Shown: positions 16,717 through 25,662 of the stretch, in pieces
Layout: every line of letters starts with the position of its first letter
Position numbering within the stretch: the stretch's first letter is position 1
Notes under the pieces: model-generated
Told to the model about the DNA's origin: nothing
What the model saw: the letters and a program-made list of their open reading frames with translations, nothing else
Database searches by the model: none
Assembly: GCF_016890225.1 (NCBI RefSeq)
Contig: NZ_JAFELM010000043.1
Span: forward strand, 305,148 to 369,147
DNA from: Bacillus suaedaesalsae
Lineage (GTDB): Bacteria; Bacillota; Bacilli; Bacillales; SA4
Direction of reading: 5' to 3'
DNA: 64,000 nt
Program-made: the position numbers and the translations under genes

Positions 16717-18954
16717 TCAACTTTTACTACTTATTTCTTTTGAACCCTTTTTCATTTCACCACTGCAGAACGGACATTCTTTTGTTTCAGATTCCGTTTC
16801 CTCATGTGTCATAATTCGTTGCCAGCCATTACATTTTGCACTTGAACAAATCCATGCTAAAACCGTTGCTTTGCTACCGTTTGTATTCGCACTTTGAGCA
16901 CCAAAAGCCTCTAATAAGAACCGAGAGACTTCTACCTTTTTGCCTCTATAAAAAGAGGGAGATAAAATATACAATTCTTCCATCGCTCGTGTAATGCCGA
17001 CATACGCTAAACGACGTTCTTCTTCTAGTGCCATCTCGATTTTCTCTTTTGCTGATTGTTTAGGACCTGCATCCTCTATCTTCTCAGCTTCAATCGCCGT
17101 GATATGTGGCAAAATCCCTTCAGAAGCACCAATCAAGTAAACTGTTCGAAATTCCAATCCTTTTGCTTTATGAATCGTCATTAAAGAAATGGCATCACTT
17201 TCTGTTTGCTTCTTCGAATTTTTAAGAAGTGTCAGTTGTTCAGACATTTCTTGAATAAATCGAATAAAGTCACTAATAGTCGCGAATCGTTTTGCTGATG
17301 CTTCCAGCTCGTCCAACGTTTCCTTCAAATCTTCTTTATGAACGGTTGCTTGTTTTAATCCTTCCGTTTCTAAATACTTATCATAAAACGATTGACGAAG
17401 TTTCTTAATGACAGATTGAGGCTCTAAATCTTTTACTTCTTTCATGAGCTTAATGCGTTCTTTTATTTTTTCCACTTGGAAGCTTTTGAGACCTGGTAAG
17501 GTTGCTAAATGGATGAGTGGATACTTCTTTTTCGCTTTTTGTTCTTCATTCCAAATAAGATCCATTGCTTTTTCACGTGCGATATAGAGTGTTCCTACCA
17601 TACCGTCCATTGCATCAAAATCTCTTGGATTTAGTGCCAACCTTAAATGATCGAGTATCGGTTTTACCGTCCAATGCTCATAAAACAATTTGTCATTTCC
17701 GGTAAATTGGATGAACGGTAGCTTATCAATGATGAGTTGCTCGAAAATGGCACGACTATTATTTGCAGTTCGGTGTAGGATTGCAAAATCAGCATAGCGG
17801 TGACTACCAATTGCCAACTTTTCTTTTATATCGTTTATGACCCATTTCGCTTCATCATCTGTCGTAGCTGGGCGGCAATATTGAGGCGAGAGAACACTTT
17901 TCTTCGTCGCCTTCAACATTTTGACTTTGCGTTTTCTGTTGTGCTTGATCACTTCATTACCGAGACCAACAATCGGTGTTGTGGAACGGTAATTGATGTC
18001 TAAGAATATGGTTTTGGCTGTTTCAAACTGCTTGTCAAAGTTTAAAATGAATTCATTTCTTGCCCCGTTAAAGGTGTAAATAGTTTGGTCATCATCACCT
18101 ACAACAAATAGATTTTGAGATTTTGCAGTAAGCAGTTTAATTAATTCATATTGCAGGAGGTTCGTATCTTGAAATTCGTCTACCATTACATATTGAAAAC
18201 GATTGCGTAGGGTTTGAAGTAAGACTAGATTATTTGATAACAGTTCATAGGATTCTACTAGTATATCGTCAAAGTCTAGTTTGTTCGTTCTTCGCTTCCA
18301 CTCTTCGTATTTTAAATAAGCTTTTCTTGCATCTTCCGTTTCCTTCGGCCAAGCTGTATCCTTAATCATGTTCACTTTGTGAGAGGAAATGAGCTGTAAT
18401 ACTGTTTCGGGCTGGTACGTATCTCCCATACCCAACTCTTTCATGATTTGTTTGATCATAATTTGCTTTTGCCGTTCACTACTTAATATTTCTTGATGAT
18501 AGCCTCTACTTCGGAGAATGGTTAAGAAGAACGAATGGAACGTACTTGCTTGAATTCCTTTAGCAGCACCTGGTGTTAAATTTGGTAGCAACCCAATTCG
18601 CTCCTTCATTTCATCCGCAGCTTTTTTGGAGAAGGTAACGAGAAGAATTTGCCTTGGGTCCACGTTATGTACGTTTAAAAGATAGCCTGTACGACAAACT
18701 AGGACGGAGGTTTTTCCAGATCCCGCACCTGCTAATGTAAGCATGGGACCGTCTTTATGGCGGACCGCTTCAATTTGAGAAGCATTTAAAAAGATGCCCG
18801 ATATTTCCAACGAACGAAAATATGCAGCATCTTTTTCTTGATTCGAAATGAGTGTGGCACTATTGCTAGTTTCAGCAAACATTGCATCAGGGCCTTCTTT
18901 ATTCGTTATACCGATTGGACTATTGAAAAATTGTCTTGGTTGCACAAACATCAC
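16717..18954 (-). CDS. UvrD/Rep-family DNA helicase (YjcD-like)
   Basis: A superfamily 1A helicase of about 745 residues. Walker A is LAGAGSGKTSVLV (about residue 75); motif II is VMVDEFQDTN, motif III VGDDDQTIYTFNGA, motif V MTIHKAKGLEF and motif VI ERRLAYVGITRAMEELY. A C-terminal cysteine pattern (CSSAKC...CPFC) forms a probable zinc finger, as in Bacillus YjcD. The start is a GTG at 18954 with weak support; GTG at 18945 after AGGTGAT is an alternative. It is co-directional with topB, suggesting a shared role in DNA repair or recombination. Confidence 0.92.
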   Translation of the reverse strand: MMFVQPRQFFNSPIGITNKEGPDAMFAETSNSATLISNQEKDAAYFRSLEISGIFLNASQIEAVRHKDGPMLTLAGAGSGKTSVLVCRTGYLLNVHNVDPRQILLVTFSKKAADEMKERIGLLPNLTPGAAKGIQASTFHSFFLTILRSRGYHQEILSSERQKQIMIKQIMKELGMGDTYQPETVLQLISSHKVNMIKDTAWPKETEDARKAYLKYEEWKRRTNKLDFDDILVESYELLSNNLVLLQTLRNRFQYVMVDEFQDTNLLQYELIKLLTAKSQNLFVVGDDDQTIYTFNGARNEFILNFDKQFETAKTIFLDINYRSTTPIVGLGNEVIKHNRKRKVKMLKATKKSVLSPQYCRPATTDDEAKWVINDIKEKLAIGSHRYADFAILHRTANNSRAIFEQLIIDKLPFIQFTGNDKLFYEHWTVKPILDHLRLALNPRDFDAMDGMVGTLYIAREKAMDLIWNEEQKAKKKYPLIHLATLPGLKSFQVEKIKERIKLMKEVKDLEPQSVIKKLRQSFYDKYLETEGLKQATVHKEDLKETLDELEASAKRFATISDFIRFIQEMSEQLTLLKNSKKQTESDAISLMTIHKAKGLEFRTVYLIGASEGILPHITAIEAEKIEDAGPKQSAKEKIEMALEEERRLAYVGITRAMEELYILSPSFYRGKKVEVSRFLLEAFGAQSANTNGSKATVLAWICSSAKCNGWQRIMTHEETESETKECPFCSGEMKKGSKEISSKS

Positions 18955-19071
18955 CTATTTATCTACTTTAAATTCCTTTAAAAGTATACCAAACTATCGT
19001 TGGAAATGCTTCGTCTTTTGGAAGATGGAAACAATTACTCTAGTTTGTACTGAGTTAAGGACAAGCAAATT

Positions 19072-19602
19072 TTAAATTTGCACTCGCCATATCATATGAT
19101 GGAAATCTTTTCCCCAATAATCCTTTAGTAGGTAATCTGGGTTCCCAAATTTCTTTGTCCAAATTTTTTGTGAAGTCCTATAGCCACTATCTAAACAAAA
19201 TTCTGTTAATCCTTTAGACTTCAAGTTCATGTACATTTCACTTAATAGTAAATTACCTATTCCCCGATTTTGAAAGTTTGGATGCACAAATATAGTTCCA
19301 ACTTCCTGCAAGCCTTTATATGTATTTCCAGTACATGTATTTATTAATTCACTTGTTATACCGTGTTCAATCGTCCCAATTATTTTATCTTCTTTTAAAG
19401 CAATTAGGAAATATCGATCTTTACCATCACTATTCATATCATTCATAAAATAATTTTCTTTAGCTTTTATCTCTTCTTCTAGATCCTCCAATAGATGATC
19501 TATTCCTTCTTTAGTAAAAGTGTCGAATAAAACGATTCTAAAAAACTCAGTTAGTTCGTGCACATCATTTATTCTTGGTCTTCTAATTTTTATATTTTCC
19601 AT
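19072..19602 (-). CDS. GNAT-family N-acetyltransferase, 176 aa
   Basis: An acetyl-CoA binding motif is seen at VGTIFVHPNFQNRGIGNLLLSEMYMNL (about residues 100-127; the Q-x-R-G-I-G-x-L loop is intact). Substrate unknown. It is a single gene on the minus strand, beyond the helicase. A 16-bp hairpin upstream isolates it from the cation exporter operon. Confidence 0.85.
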   Translation of the reverse strand: MENIKIRRPRINDVHELTEFFRIVLFDTFTKEGIDHLLEDLEEEIKAKENYFMNDMNSDGKDRYFLIALKEDKIIGTIEHGITSELINTCTGNTYKGLQEVGTIFVHPNFQNRGIGNLLLSEMYMNLKSKGLTEFCLDSGYRTSQKIWTKKFGNPDYLLKDYWGKDFHHMIWRVQI

Positions 19603-19640
19603 CCTTGTATTCCTTTCATCAACCTATTTAAGCGTGAAAG

Positions 19641-19682
19641 AAAATTCCTTTAATGTTTATGTTCTCACATTAAAGGAATTTT
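19641..19682. terminator. Bidirectional-looking hairpin
   Basis: AAAATTCCTTTAATGT and ACATTAAAGGAATTTT form a perfect 16-bp stem with a ten-base loop. A/T-rich arms allow termination either way; it lies downstream of the exporter operon and upstream of the GNAT gene. Confidence 0.55.
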
Positions 19683-19796
19683 CTAATTCGTAAACATTAT
19701 TATAGAAATAAATTTAACAAAATTTAAGAAGTCAACAATGTTAATGAAAAGCTGCCTGAAATAATCAATCATTTTGAATTGCTAAGCTTATTCGAT

Positions 19797-19834
19797 ACAC
19801 AACAATCTTTGCGAAGGACAGCTTTTCTAAAATC
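19797..19834. repeat. Solo right end of the MITE-like element
   Basis: ACAACAATCTTTGCGAAGG followed by ACAGCTTTT matches the right terminal repeat of the element at 12831-13053, where CAACAATCTTTACGAAAATAGCC is read in the same orientation. A weak left partner (AAAAGCTGCCTG) lies near 19747; the core is missing. Confidence 0.45.
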
Positions 19835-19840
19835 CAACAT

Positions 19841-20773
19841 TTATACTTTTAATTCCTGATGATGAATCATTGATTTTTCTATTTGAATAGTTGAATGTTC
19901 AATGTGAAAATTCTCTCTGATCAGATCAATTGCTTGTTGTAGTATTTCTTGTGAATCCTTGGAATCATCTATTAATATATGACAAGTTAGTGTATCTAAG
20001 CCAGACGTGATCGTACATATATGAAGGTCGTGCACATCTTTGATTCCTTCAATTTGTTGGAGTGTTGTTTTTACAACGTTTATATCAATAGATTGGGGCG
20101 TGCCTTCCATTAATATGTGAATGGAGTGACTAATTACGCCCCACGCGCTTTTTAATATTAGTAAAGCAACGACAACTGAGATAATCGGATCAGCAAGGTA
20201 CCAATCCGCAACAAGCATAACAATACCCGCAATTATGGCCCCAACAGACCCTAATGCATCTCCGAGAATGTGTAAATAAGCACTTTTTAGATTGACGTTA
20301 TTTTTTACGTCTCCTTTTCTCAGTAATGCCCATGCGCTTAATAAATTAGCTAACAATCCAATAGTGGCAATCATAATCATCGTTCCACTTGCAACGGTAG
20401 GTGGTGCCGAGATTCGTTCAAAGGCTTCCCAAACGATAAATCCAGCAATAATGAAGAGTGTCACACCGTTAAATAGAGCTGCCAAGATTTCGAATCGATA
20501 GAAGCCATACGTTTTTTTCGATGAAGCAGGTCTTGCTGCAAACCAGATCGCAACTAAACTTAGTAACAGCGAGCTCGCATCACTTAACATATGTCCACTA
20601 TCAGATAGCAAGGCTAAGCTGTTGGTAAACAGTCCCCCGATAAATTCGAGCAGCATGATGCCAGTTGTAATGAGTAAGGCAATGAGTAGTCCTTTTTTAT
20701 TCCCATCTCTTGTTTCTTCAAAATGGTGGTGGTGTCCGTGATGGTCATGACCATGATGGTGATGATGTCCCAA
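19841..20773 (-). CDS. Cation diffusion facilitator (CzcD-type Zn/Co exporter)
   Basis: A 310-residue CDF transporter. The N-terminal tail is very histidine-rich (GHHHHHGHDHHGHHHH), followed by six membrane helices. Transport-site residues are visible in SDSGHMLSD (helix 2) and HILGDALGS (helix 5), and a cytoplasmic C-terminal domain begins near residue 215. It exports zinc, cobalt or cadmium using the proton gradient. It lies 13 bp after an ArsR-family repressor, with which it forms an operon. Confidence 0.94.
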   Translation of the reverse strand: MGHHHHHGHDHHGHHHHFEETRDGNKKGLLIALLITTGIMLLEFIGGLFTNSLALLSDSGHMLSDASSLLLSLVAIWFAARPASSKKTYGFYRFEILAALFNGVTLFIIAGFIVWEAFERISAPPTVASGTMIMIATIGLLANLLSAWALLRKGDVKNNVNLKSAYLHILGDALGSVGAIIAGIVMLVADWYLADPIISVVVALLILKSAWGVISHSIHILMEGTPQSIDINVVKTTLQQIEGIKDVHDLHICTITSGLDTLTCHILIDDSKDSQEILQQAIDLIRENFHIEHSTIQIEKSMIHHQELKV

Positions 20774-20786
20774 ATGTTATTCCCCC

Positions 20787-21095
20787 TTATTCATGTTCAA
20801 TATGATGAACGACTTGAGTGAGAATCGAGATAACGTGGTCATCATCATATGTATACAAAAACGTGTTCCCTTCCCTTCTATATCTCACTAAACGTAAGTT
20901 TCTAAGTGTGCTTAATTGGTGGGAAACAGCAGACTGAGACAGTTGTAAAACTTCTGCTATATGACCAACAGAGCACTCCTCTTGGGATAATAAGTATAAT
21001 AATTTTATCCGAGTGGGATCGGCTAACACTTTAAATATTCTTGAGGCTTCTTCTACTGTTCGTTCAGGTAAAAAAGCATGATTACTACGGTCCAT
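20787..21095 (-). CDS. ArsR-family metal-sensing repressor (CzrA/SmtB-like)
   Basis: A 102-residue winged-helix repressor with recognition helix in LQLSQSAVSHQLSTLRNLRLV. The C-terminal helix has D-x-H...H-x-x-H spacing (DDDHVISILTQVVHHIEHE), the alpha-5 zinc/cobalt site of CzrA, so it should release DNA when zinc or cobalt is bound. The 22-bp palindrome at 21123-21144, 28 bp before the ATG, is the likely operator for this repressor and the exporter downstream. Confidence 0.92.
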   Translation of the reverse strand: MDRSNHAFLPERTVEEASRIFKVLADPTRIKLLYLLSQEECSVGHIAEVLQLSQSAVSHQLSTLRNLRLVRYRREGNTFLYTYDDDHVISILTQVVHHIEHE

Positions 21096-21122
21096 GATCA
21101 GTTGAACTTCCCTTCGTTTAAC

Positions 21123-21144
21123 TATATGAGCATATGCTCATATA
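21123..21144. promoter_or_regulatory. ArsR/CzrA-type operator palindrome
   Basis: A perfect 22-bp palindrome with half site TATATGAGCAT. It matches the known SmtB/CzrA 12-2-12 pattern (ATATGAnCATATGnTCATAT) and lies between the promoter region and the start of the repressor gene. Confidence 0.88.
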
Positions 21145-21322
21145 CATTATATGAAATATTTGGGAAATGTTCAATGGTTATATCAAGAGTAACTGGTTCC
21201 TTAGACGTGCAAACAATCAATCTAAATCACGTATTGTTTCCCTTGAAAAACACAAAGTAATTAGCATGAGTAACCACATAAGAATACGCTGTTGATTTTT
21301 AATTCAACAGGGTTATTAAATT

Positions 21323-21510
21323 AGGCTGTTTTCGCATAATTTGTTGTATTTTAATTTAGTTAAGTGTAGTAACTAGTTCGTTCCATTGCGCTCCAGACAC
21401 TTGCCGGATACCGCGTGGAGGAAGCTGAGCCTCCTCGCCTTCGGCTGCGGGGTCTCAGCTTTTCCTCTACTTCCCGCAGGAGTCAAGTGTCTTCCTCTCC
21501 ATTCCACTAA
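21323..21510. repeat. Second copy of the MITE-like element
   Basis: The left end AGGCTGTTTTCGCATAATTT matches the copy at 12831, and the segments CAGACACTTGC and CCCGCAGGAGTCAAGTGTCT are shared with it, while the GC-rich centre differs. The right terminal repeat is not recognisable, so the copy is truncated or eroded. It accounts for most of the 21145-21850 gap, which holds nothing else I can support. Confidence 0.6.
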
Positions 21511-21850
21511 GTTTATTTAATTTAAAGCTCTTATAAATAGATTATTGAGGTATTACAATTTCAAATCTATCATTCAAAATTTCTTAATTGGTTTCTTACA
21601 TTGAACTCGAATGAGAAATTATAAAAAAATCCCCCATGTGTTGAATTATCAACAAAAATAATAGCGTGAATTCGTATGTGATCTCACGCTAAACCTCTCT
21701 TTTTGTTAATCTTAACGTGTAACAACATAGGGAAATTATGCAAATTTTGTCGAAATTATATAGGTATGTTTGTATACATTAGAAGTAGTGAGGTTATGTT
21801 AAGAGGGAGCAAGCTTCCCTTGCTCAAAACTCGCTCGGGAGTGATGTATC

Positions 21851-22045
21851 GTGGCAAGAAACAAACTTTTAGTTCCTGGTGCTGCAAATGTTCTGGATCA
21901 AATGAAGCAAGAAATTGCCTCAGAGTTTGGAGTTCAGCTAGGTGCTGATACGACCGCACGAGCTAACGGTTCTGTCGGTGGCGAAATGACAAAACGTCTC
22001 GTCGCAATGGCTGAACAACAATTACGCGGTCAACAAGGTCTATAG
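21851..22045 (+). CDS. Small acid-soluble spore protein, alpha/beta type
   Basis: A 64-residue DNA-binding spore protein. The family signatures are EIASEFG (GPR protease cleavage site) and [21 protein letters not shown]. It coats and protects spore DNA in the forespore and is degraded at germination. The start is GTG at 21851, nine bases after GGGAG. It is monocistronic with a strong terminator. Expression in the forespore under sigma G is expected from the family; I cannot assign the promoter with confidence. Confidence 0.95.
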   Translation: MARNKLLVPGAANVLDQMKQEIASEFGVQLGADTTARANGSVGGEMTKRLVAMAEQQLRGQQGL

Positions 22046-22057
22046 TTGTTGATCAAG

Positions 22058-22088
22058 AAGAGACCCCTCTTGCGGTGGGGTCTCTTTT
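22058..22088 (+). terminator. Terminator of the spore protein gene
   Basis: AAGAGACCCC and GGGGTCTCTT form a ten-base-pair stem followed by TTTT. Confidence 0.85.
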
Positions 22089-22094
22089 ACTATT

Positions 22095-22149
22095 CTTTAA
22101 CACTTTAAAGGAGTGGGGGCCTGTCCCCCACTCCTTTAAAGTGTTAAAG
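22095..22149. repeat. Palindromic hairpin repeat, copy 1
   Basis: A perfect 25-bp stem with loop CCTGT; the centre reads GGGGGCCTGTCCCCC. A second copy at 38889-38943 keeps the centre, the loop and CTTTAAAG-like segments but changes other stem bases on both arms together. Confidence 0.85.
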
Positions 22150-22157
22150 TTATTGTT

Positions 22158-22463
22158 TTAATGATTATGTGTTGGATATCCTTTTGATGGATTTGTGATG
22201 ATGAGTTCTTCTTTTGGGAAGTGGAAGTATTGGATCCAGACACCATCAAGGAATTCTTCTCGTTTGTCTAGTAGGATATCGATCTCTTTGTCGGTTTTGA
22301 CGATTTCATCGTGTTCGTTTGGTGTATCGAGCATTAGGTCATAGTGGGCATGATTTCCGTGCATTTCGGTTACGAACACGCGGAACATCTTTCCTTGTGC
22401 GTTTTCCTTCTCTAGCTCACTTTTTAAGAACTTTGTTGCGTTACGATTGATTTTTACTTTCAT
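22158..22463 (-). CDS. HesB/IscA-like fold protein without cysteines
   Basis: A 101-residue protein whose pattern (an N-terminal ATKFLKSELEKE helix, then a beta-rich FRVFVTEMHGNHAHYDLML, then the C-terminal strand VWIQYFHFPKEELIITNP) resembles the HesB/YneR-type members of the A-type iron-sulphur carrier fold. No cysteine is present, so a classic cluster-binding role is unlikely; the several histidines might bind metal. Family call moderate. A perfect hairpin repeat lies just past its stop. Confidence 0.6.
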   Translation of the reverse strand: MKVKINRNATKFLKSELEKENAQGKMFRVFVTEMHGNHAHYDLMLDTPNEHDEIVKTDKEIDILLDKREEFLDGVWIQYFHFPKEELIITNPSKGYPTHNH

Positions 22464-22629
22464 CTTGTATCCTCTTTTCTATATATGTATAAACACTAGT
22501 ATGGACAACAAACCATTGTTTGAAATCTTATTTATTATATAAATCTCACGTGCATTCGTAAATTAAACTGCTCACTTAAGATTATGTTCATGTACATTAG
22601 GGAATAAACTTTAACTAGAGGTGATGAAC

Positions 22630-24018
22630 ATGCAATATAGAGTTGAGAAGGATACGATGGGTGAAATTCACGTTCCTGTTGAGAAGTTTTGGGGTGCCCA
22701 AACACAACGTAGCAGAGAGAATTTCAAGATTGGCATAGAAAAAATGCCTGAGGAAGTCATACGAGCATTCGCCATTTTAAAAAGAAGTGCAGCTATCGTT
22801 AATGTTAAGTTAGGAAAATTAAACATAGCTAAGTCAAAAACAATCGTACTAGCATGTGATGAGATCATAAACGGATCATTAAACGACCACTTTCCGTTAG
22901 TCGTCTGGCAAACTGGAAGTGGTACGCAAAGTAATATGAATGTCAATGAAGTGATTGCCTTTTGGGGCAACATGTGGCTGCAAGAAAACGGTCATAACGA
23001 AACGATTCATCCAAACGATGACGTCAATATGAGCCAAAGCTCCAATGACACCTTCCCAACTGCGATGCATATTGCAGGTGTGGTTGAAATAAGGGATTCC
23101 CTCCTACCGGCAATCAATATATTACATACAACCTTAAAGGAAAAACAAAAAGAATACGCAGATATTGTGAAAATCGGACGTACACATCTTCAAGATGCTA
23201 CCCCTCTCACGTTAGGTCAAGAAATTAGTGGCTGGGTGTACATGTTAGAACGGACGAAAGAGATGCTTCAACAATCCACAGAAAAAATGCTTTCACTAGC
23301 AATTGGTGGAACTGCGGTTGGGACTGGCATCAATGCTCATCCAAAGTTTGGCGATCTTGTTGCAGAAGAAATAGCTACATTCACAAAGCAACCCTTCTAC
23401 TCTTCAATAAATAAGTTTCACGCATTAACTAGTCATGATGAAATGGTGTATGCTCACGGAGCATTGAAAGCTCTTGGCGCTGATTTAATGAAAATAGCCA
23501 ATGATGTGCGCTGGTTAGCAAGTGGTCCACGCTGTGGAATTGGAGAACTCTCGATACCTGAAAACGAGCCTGGAAGTTCGATTATGCCTGGAAAAGTAAA
23601 TCCAACCCAAAGCGAAGCAATGACAATGGTGGCTGCTCAGGTGATGGGAAATGATGCTACAATCGGCTTTGCGGCAAGTCAGGGGAACTTTGAACTGAAT
23701 GTTTTTAAACCTGTTATCATTTACAACTTCCTTCAGTCTGTCCGTTTACTCACTGATTCAATTTTGTCCTTTAACGACAATTGCGCAGTAGGAATTCAAG
23801 CAAACCTGGACACCATTAATCGATACGTAAATGAATCACTCATGCTCGTTACGGCTCTAAACCCACATATCGGATATGAAAAAGCTGCGGCTATCGCAAA
23901 ATATGCACATAAGCAAAGTATTACGTTAAAAGAATCTGCTCTTCATTTAGGGTTCTTAACAGAACAACAATTTGATCAATATGTAAAACCGGGTGATATG
24001 ATTCATCCAAAGGAATAA
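22630..24018 (+). CDS. fumC: Fumarate hydratase, class II
   Basis: Interconverts fumarate and malate in the TCA cycle. The signature [16 protein letters not shown] (about residue 318) is intact, as are [14 protein letters not shown] and [14 protein letters not shown] of the aspartase/fumarase family. I choose the ATG at 22630 (462 aa, the usual FumC length), seven bases after AGAGGTG, rather than the in-frame GTG/ATG a few codons earlier. Flanked by a strong terminator; monocistronic. Confidence 0.96.
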   Translation: MQYRVEKDTMGEIHVPVEKFWGAQTQRSRENFKIGIEKMPEEVIRAFAILKRSAAIVNVKLGKLNIAKSKTIVLACDEIINGSLNDHFPLVVWQTGSGTQSNMNVNEVIAFWGNMWLQENGHNETIHPNDDVNMSQSSNDTFPTAMHIAGVVEIRDSLLPAINILHTTLKEKQKEYADIVKIGRTHLQDATPLTLGQEISGWVYMLERTKEMLQQSTEKMLSLAIGGTAVGTGINAHPKFGDLVAEEIATFTKQPFYSSINKFHALTSHDEMVYAHGALKALGADLMKIANDVRWLASGPRCGIGELSIPENEPGSSIMPGKVNPTQSEAMTMVAAQVMGNDATIGFAASQGNFELNVFKPVIIYNFLQSVRLLTDSILSFNDNCAVGIQANLDTINRYVNESLMLVTALNPHIGYEKAAAIAKYAHKQSITLKESALHLGFLTEQQFDQYVKPGDMIHPKE

Positions 24019-24019
24019 A

Positions 24020-24070
24020 AAAACGACAAGTAGTAGTTCATGTGTGAACTTGAACTGCACTTGTCGTTTT
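24020..24070. terminator. Bidirectional terminator after fumC
   Basis: AAAACGACAAGT and ACTTGTCGTTTT pair, with a nested AGTTCA/TGAACT stem. It lies between the convergent fumC and DUF1540 genes and has A/T tracts on both sides. Confidence 0.8.
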
Positions 24071-24078
24071 AATTATGG

Positions 24079-24288
24079 TTATTCTACAGGTTTAAACGTT
24101 TTACAACAAGTTTCTTTTGATGTTTCAACCTGATCAGTATGATTTTTTTCATCTAATTCTGATGAGAATTCAGTATCGTATCGTGCATGGCTGTCGTGTT
24201 CGACCATGATCTTTTCTGCAGTACACACATTTCCTTGACCATAAAAGGTACAATTCGAAATAGAGCAAGAGACTTCTACTTTAGGCAT
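24079..24288 (-). CDS. DUF1540 domain protein, 69 aa
   Basis: A small cysteine-containing protein: CSISNCTFYGQGNVCTA near the N-terminus and a C-terminal CC pair. This cysteine arrangement is the DUF1540 pattern common in Clostridia and Bacilli; metal binding is likely but the function is unknown. Monocistronic with its own ribosome binding site (GGAGGGG). Confidence 0.85.
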   Translation of the reverse strand: MPKVEVSCSISNCTFYGQGNVCTAEKIMVEHDSHARYDTEFSSELDEKNHTDQVETSKETCCKTFKPVE

Positions 24289-24401
24289 TCGTAACCCCTC
24301 CTATTCATTATCCCTTGAGTCCTTATTTTCTACAAAATAAGGGATTTTACTTGTGGAATAAATAGGATTAGTTTACATAATTAAATTACAGACAACCGCA
24401 A

Positions 24402-25649
24402 CTATTCTAACAGATGTACAAACAGACCAGTTCGAAGCTTTGGTTCAAACCATGTAGACTTAGGAGGCATTATCTTTCCTGCATCAGAAACAGTCATTAA
24501 TTCAGCTATTGATGTTGGAAACAAAGAAAATGCTACTTGAGCTTTTCCCGAATGAACAGCTTGTTCAAGGGCCTTGAGACCACGAATACCCCCAATAAAA
24601 TCAATACGCTCATCGGTTCGTATATCATTGATTCCTAATATAGGTTGTAATAACATCTCCTGTAGAATCGTTGCATCTAACAGTTTCACTGGATCTGTGT
24701 GATGTAAATCTTTTTCCTTCACCGTTAATTTATACCATTTTCGGTTCACATACATTCCAAACGTATGTTTTTGGTCAGGTCTATAGGATCGCCTCCCTAC
24801 TTCTCTGATTTGAAATCTTTCTGCTAACTTCGCAATTAAACGGTCTACGGTCATTCCATTTAATGTCGCTACAATTCGATTGTAATCAAGAATTTGAACT
24901 TGATCTTGTGGAAATAATACTGATAGAAAGAAATTATATTCTTCTTCGCCTGTATGGTTTGGATTTTGCTTCCGTCTCTTCTCTGCTACTTTTACGGCAG
25001 CTTCCGTTCGATGGTGACCGTCTGCTATGTAAACAGATGACACATCTACAAATTTTGCTTGTAGCAGGGAAATGGTCTCTAAATCATCAATTTTCCAAAC
25101 TCTATGTGTCACACCATCTTCTGCAATAAACGAATACAATGTTTCATGACGAGCCACCCATTTTTTCAAAAGACTATTAACTCCTATGTTGTCATGATAG
25201 GTCATAAATATGGGTCCAACATGAGCATTTGTTTCATCAATATGACGAATTCGGTCTTGCTCTTTCGCATGTCTTGTTAGCTCGTGCTTTTTAATATAAT
25301 TGTCTTTATAGTCTTGAACAGAGCTACATACAACAAGCCCAATTTGTGTATGATGTAGCCGTTGTAATTGGTAAATATAAAAACAATGTTCATCATCTTG
25401 AATGAGTATGCCTTCACGAATGAATGTTTCTAGATTTTTCTTTGCATATGCATACACTTTATCGTCATAAGGAGAAACTGTTTCATCAAAATCAATTTCT
25501 GCCTTATCAACACGTAGAAATGAATATGGATTGTTCTTTGTAAGCTCTTTTGCTTCAGAAGTTGAAACGACATCATAAGGCAATGCAGCCGTTTGTTCTG
25601 CCAGCTCACTTTTTGGCCTGAAAGCTTTAAATGGACGAATGGAAACCAT
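24402..25649 (-). CDS. DUF1015 family protein of the serine operon
   Basis: A 415-residue member of DUF1015, beginning MVSIRPFKAFRP; this ATG is preceded by AAAGGAGG, so an earlier in-frame ATG at 25688 is rejected. Conserved blocks include ALPYDVVS, NPYSFLRVDKAE, RHAKEQDRIRHI and VYIADGHHRTEAA (the DGHHR motif). Function is unproven; the family frequently lies beside serA/serC, and here it is the third gene of the serC-serA operon, 13 bp after serA. Confidence 0.9.
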   Translation of the reverse strand: MVSIRPFKAFRPKSELAEQTAALPYDVVSTSEAKELTKNNPYSFLRVDKAEIDFDETVSPYDDKVYAYAKKNLETFIREGILIQDDEHCFYIYQLQRLHHTQIGLVVCSSVQDYKDNYIKKHELTRHAKEQDRIRHIDETNAHVGPIFMTYHDNIGVNSLLKKWVARHETLYSFIAEDGVTHRVWKIDDLETISLLQAKFVDVSSVYIADGHHRTEAAVKVAEKRRKQNPNHTGEEEYNFFLSVLFPQDQVQILDYNRIVATLNGMTVDRLIAKLAERFQIREVGRRSYRPDQKHTFGMYVNRKWYKLTVKEKDLHHTDPVKLLDATILQEMLLQPILGINDIRTDERIDFIGGIRGLKALEQAVHSGKAQVAFSLFPTSIAELMTVSDAGKIMPPKSTWFEPKLRTGLFVHLLE

Positions 25650-25662
25650 TGCTATCCTCCTT

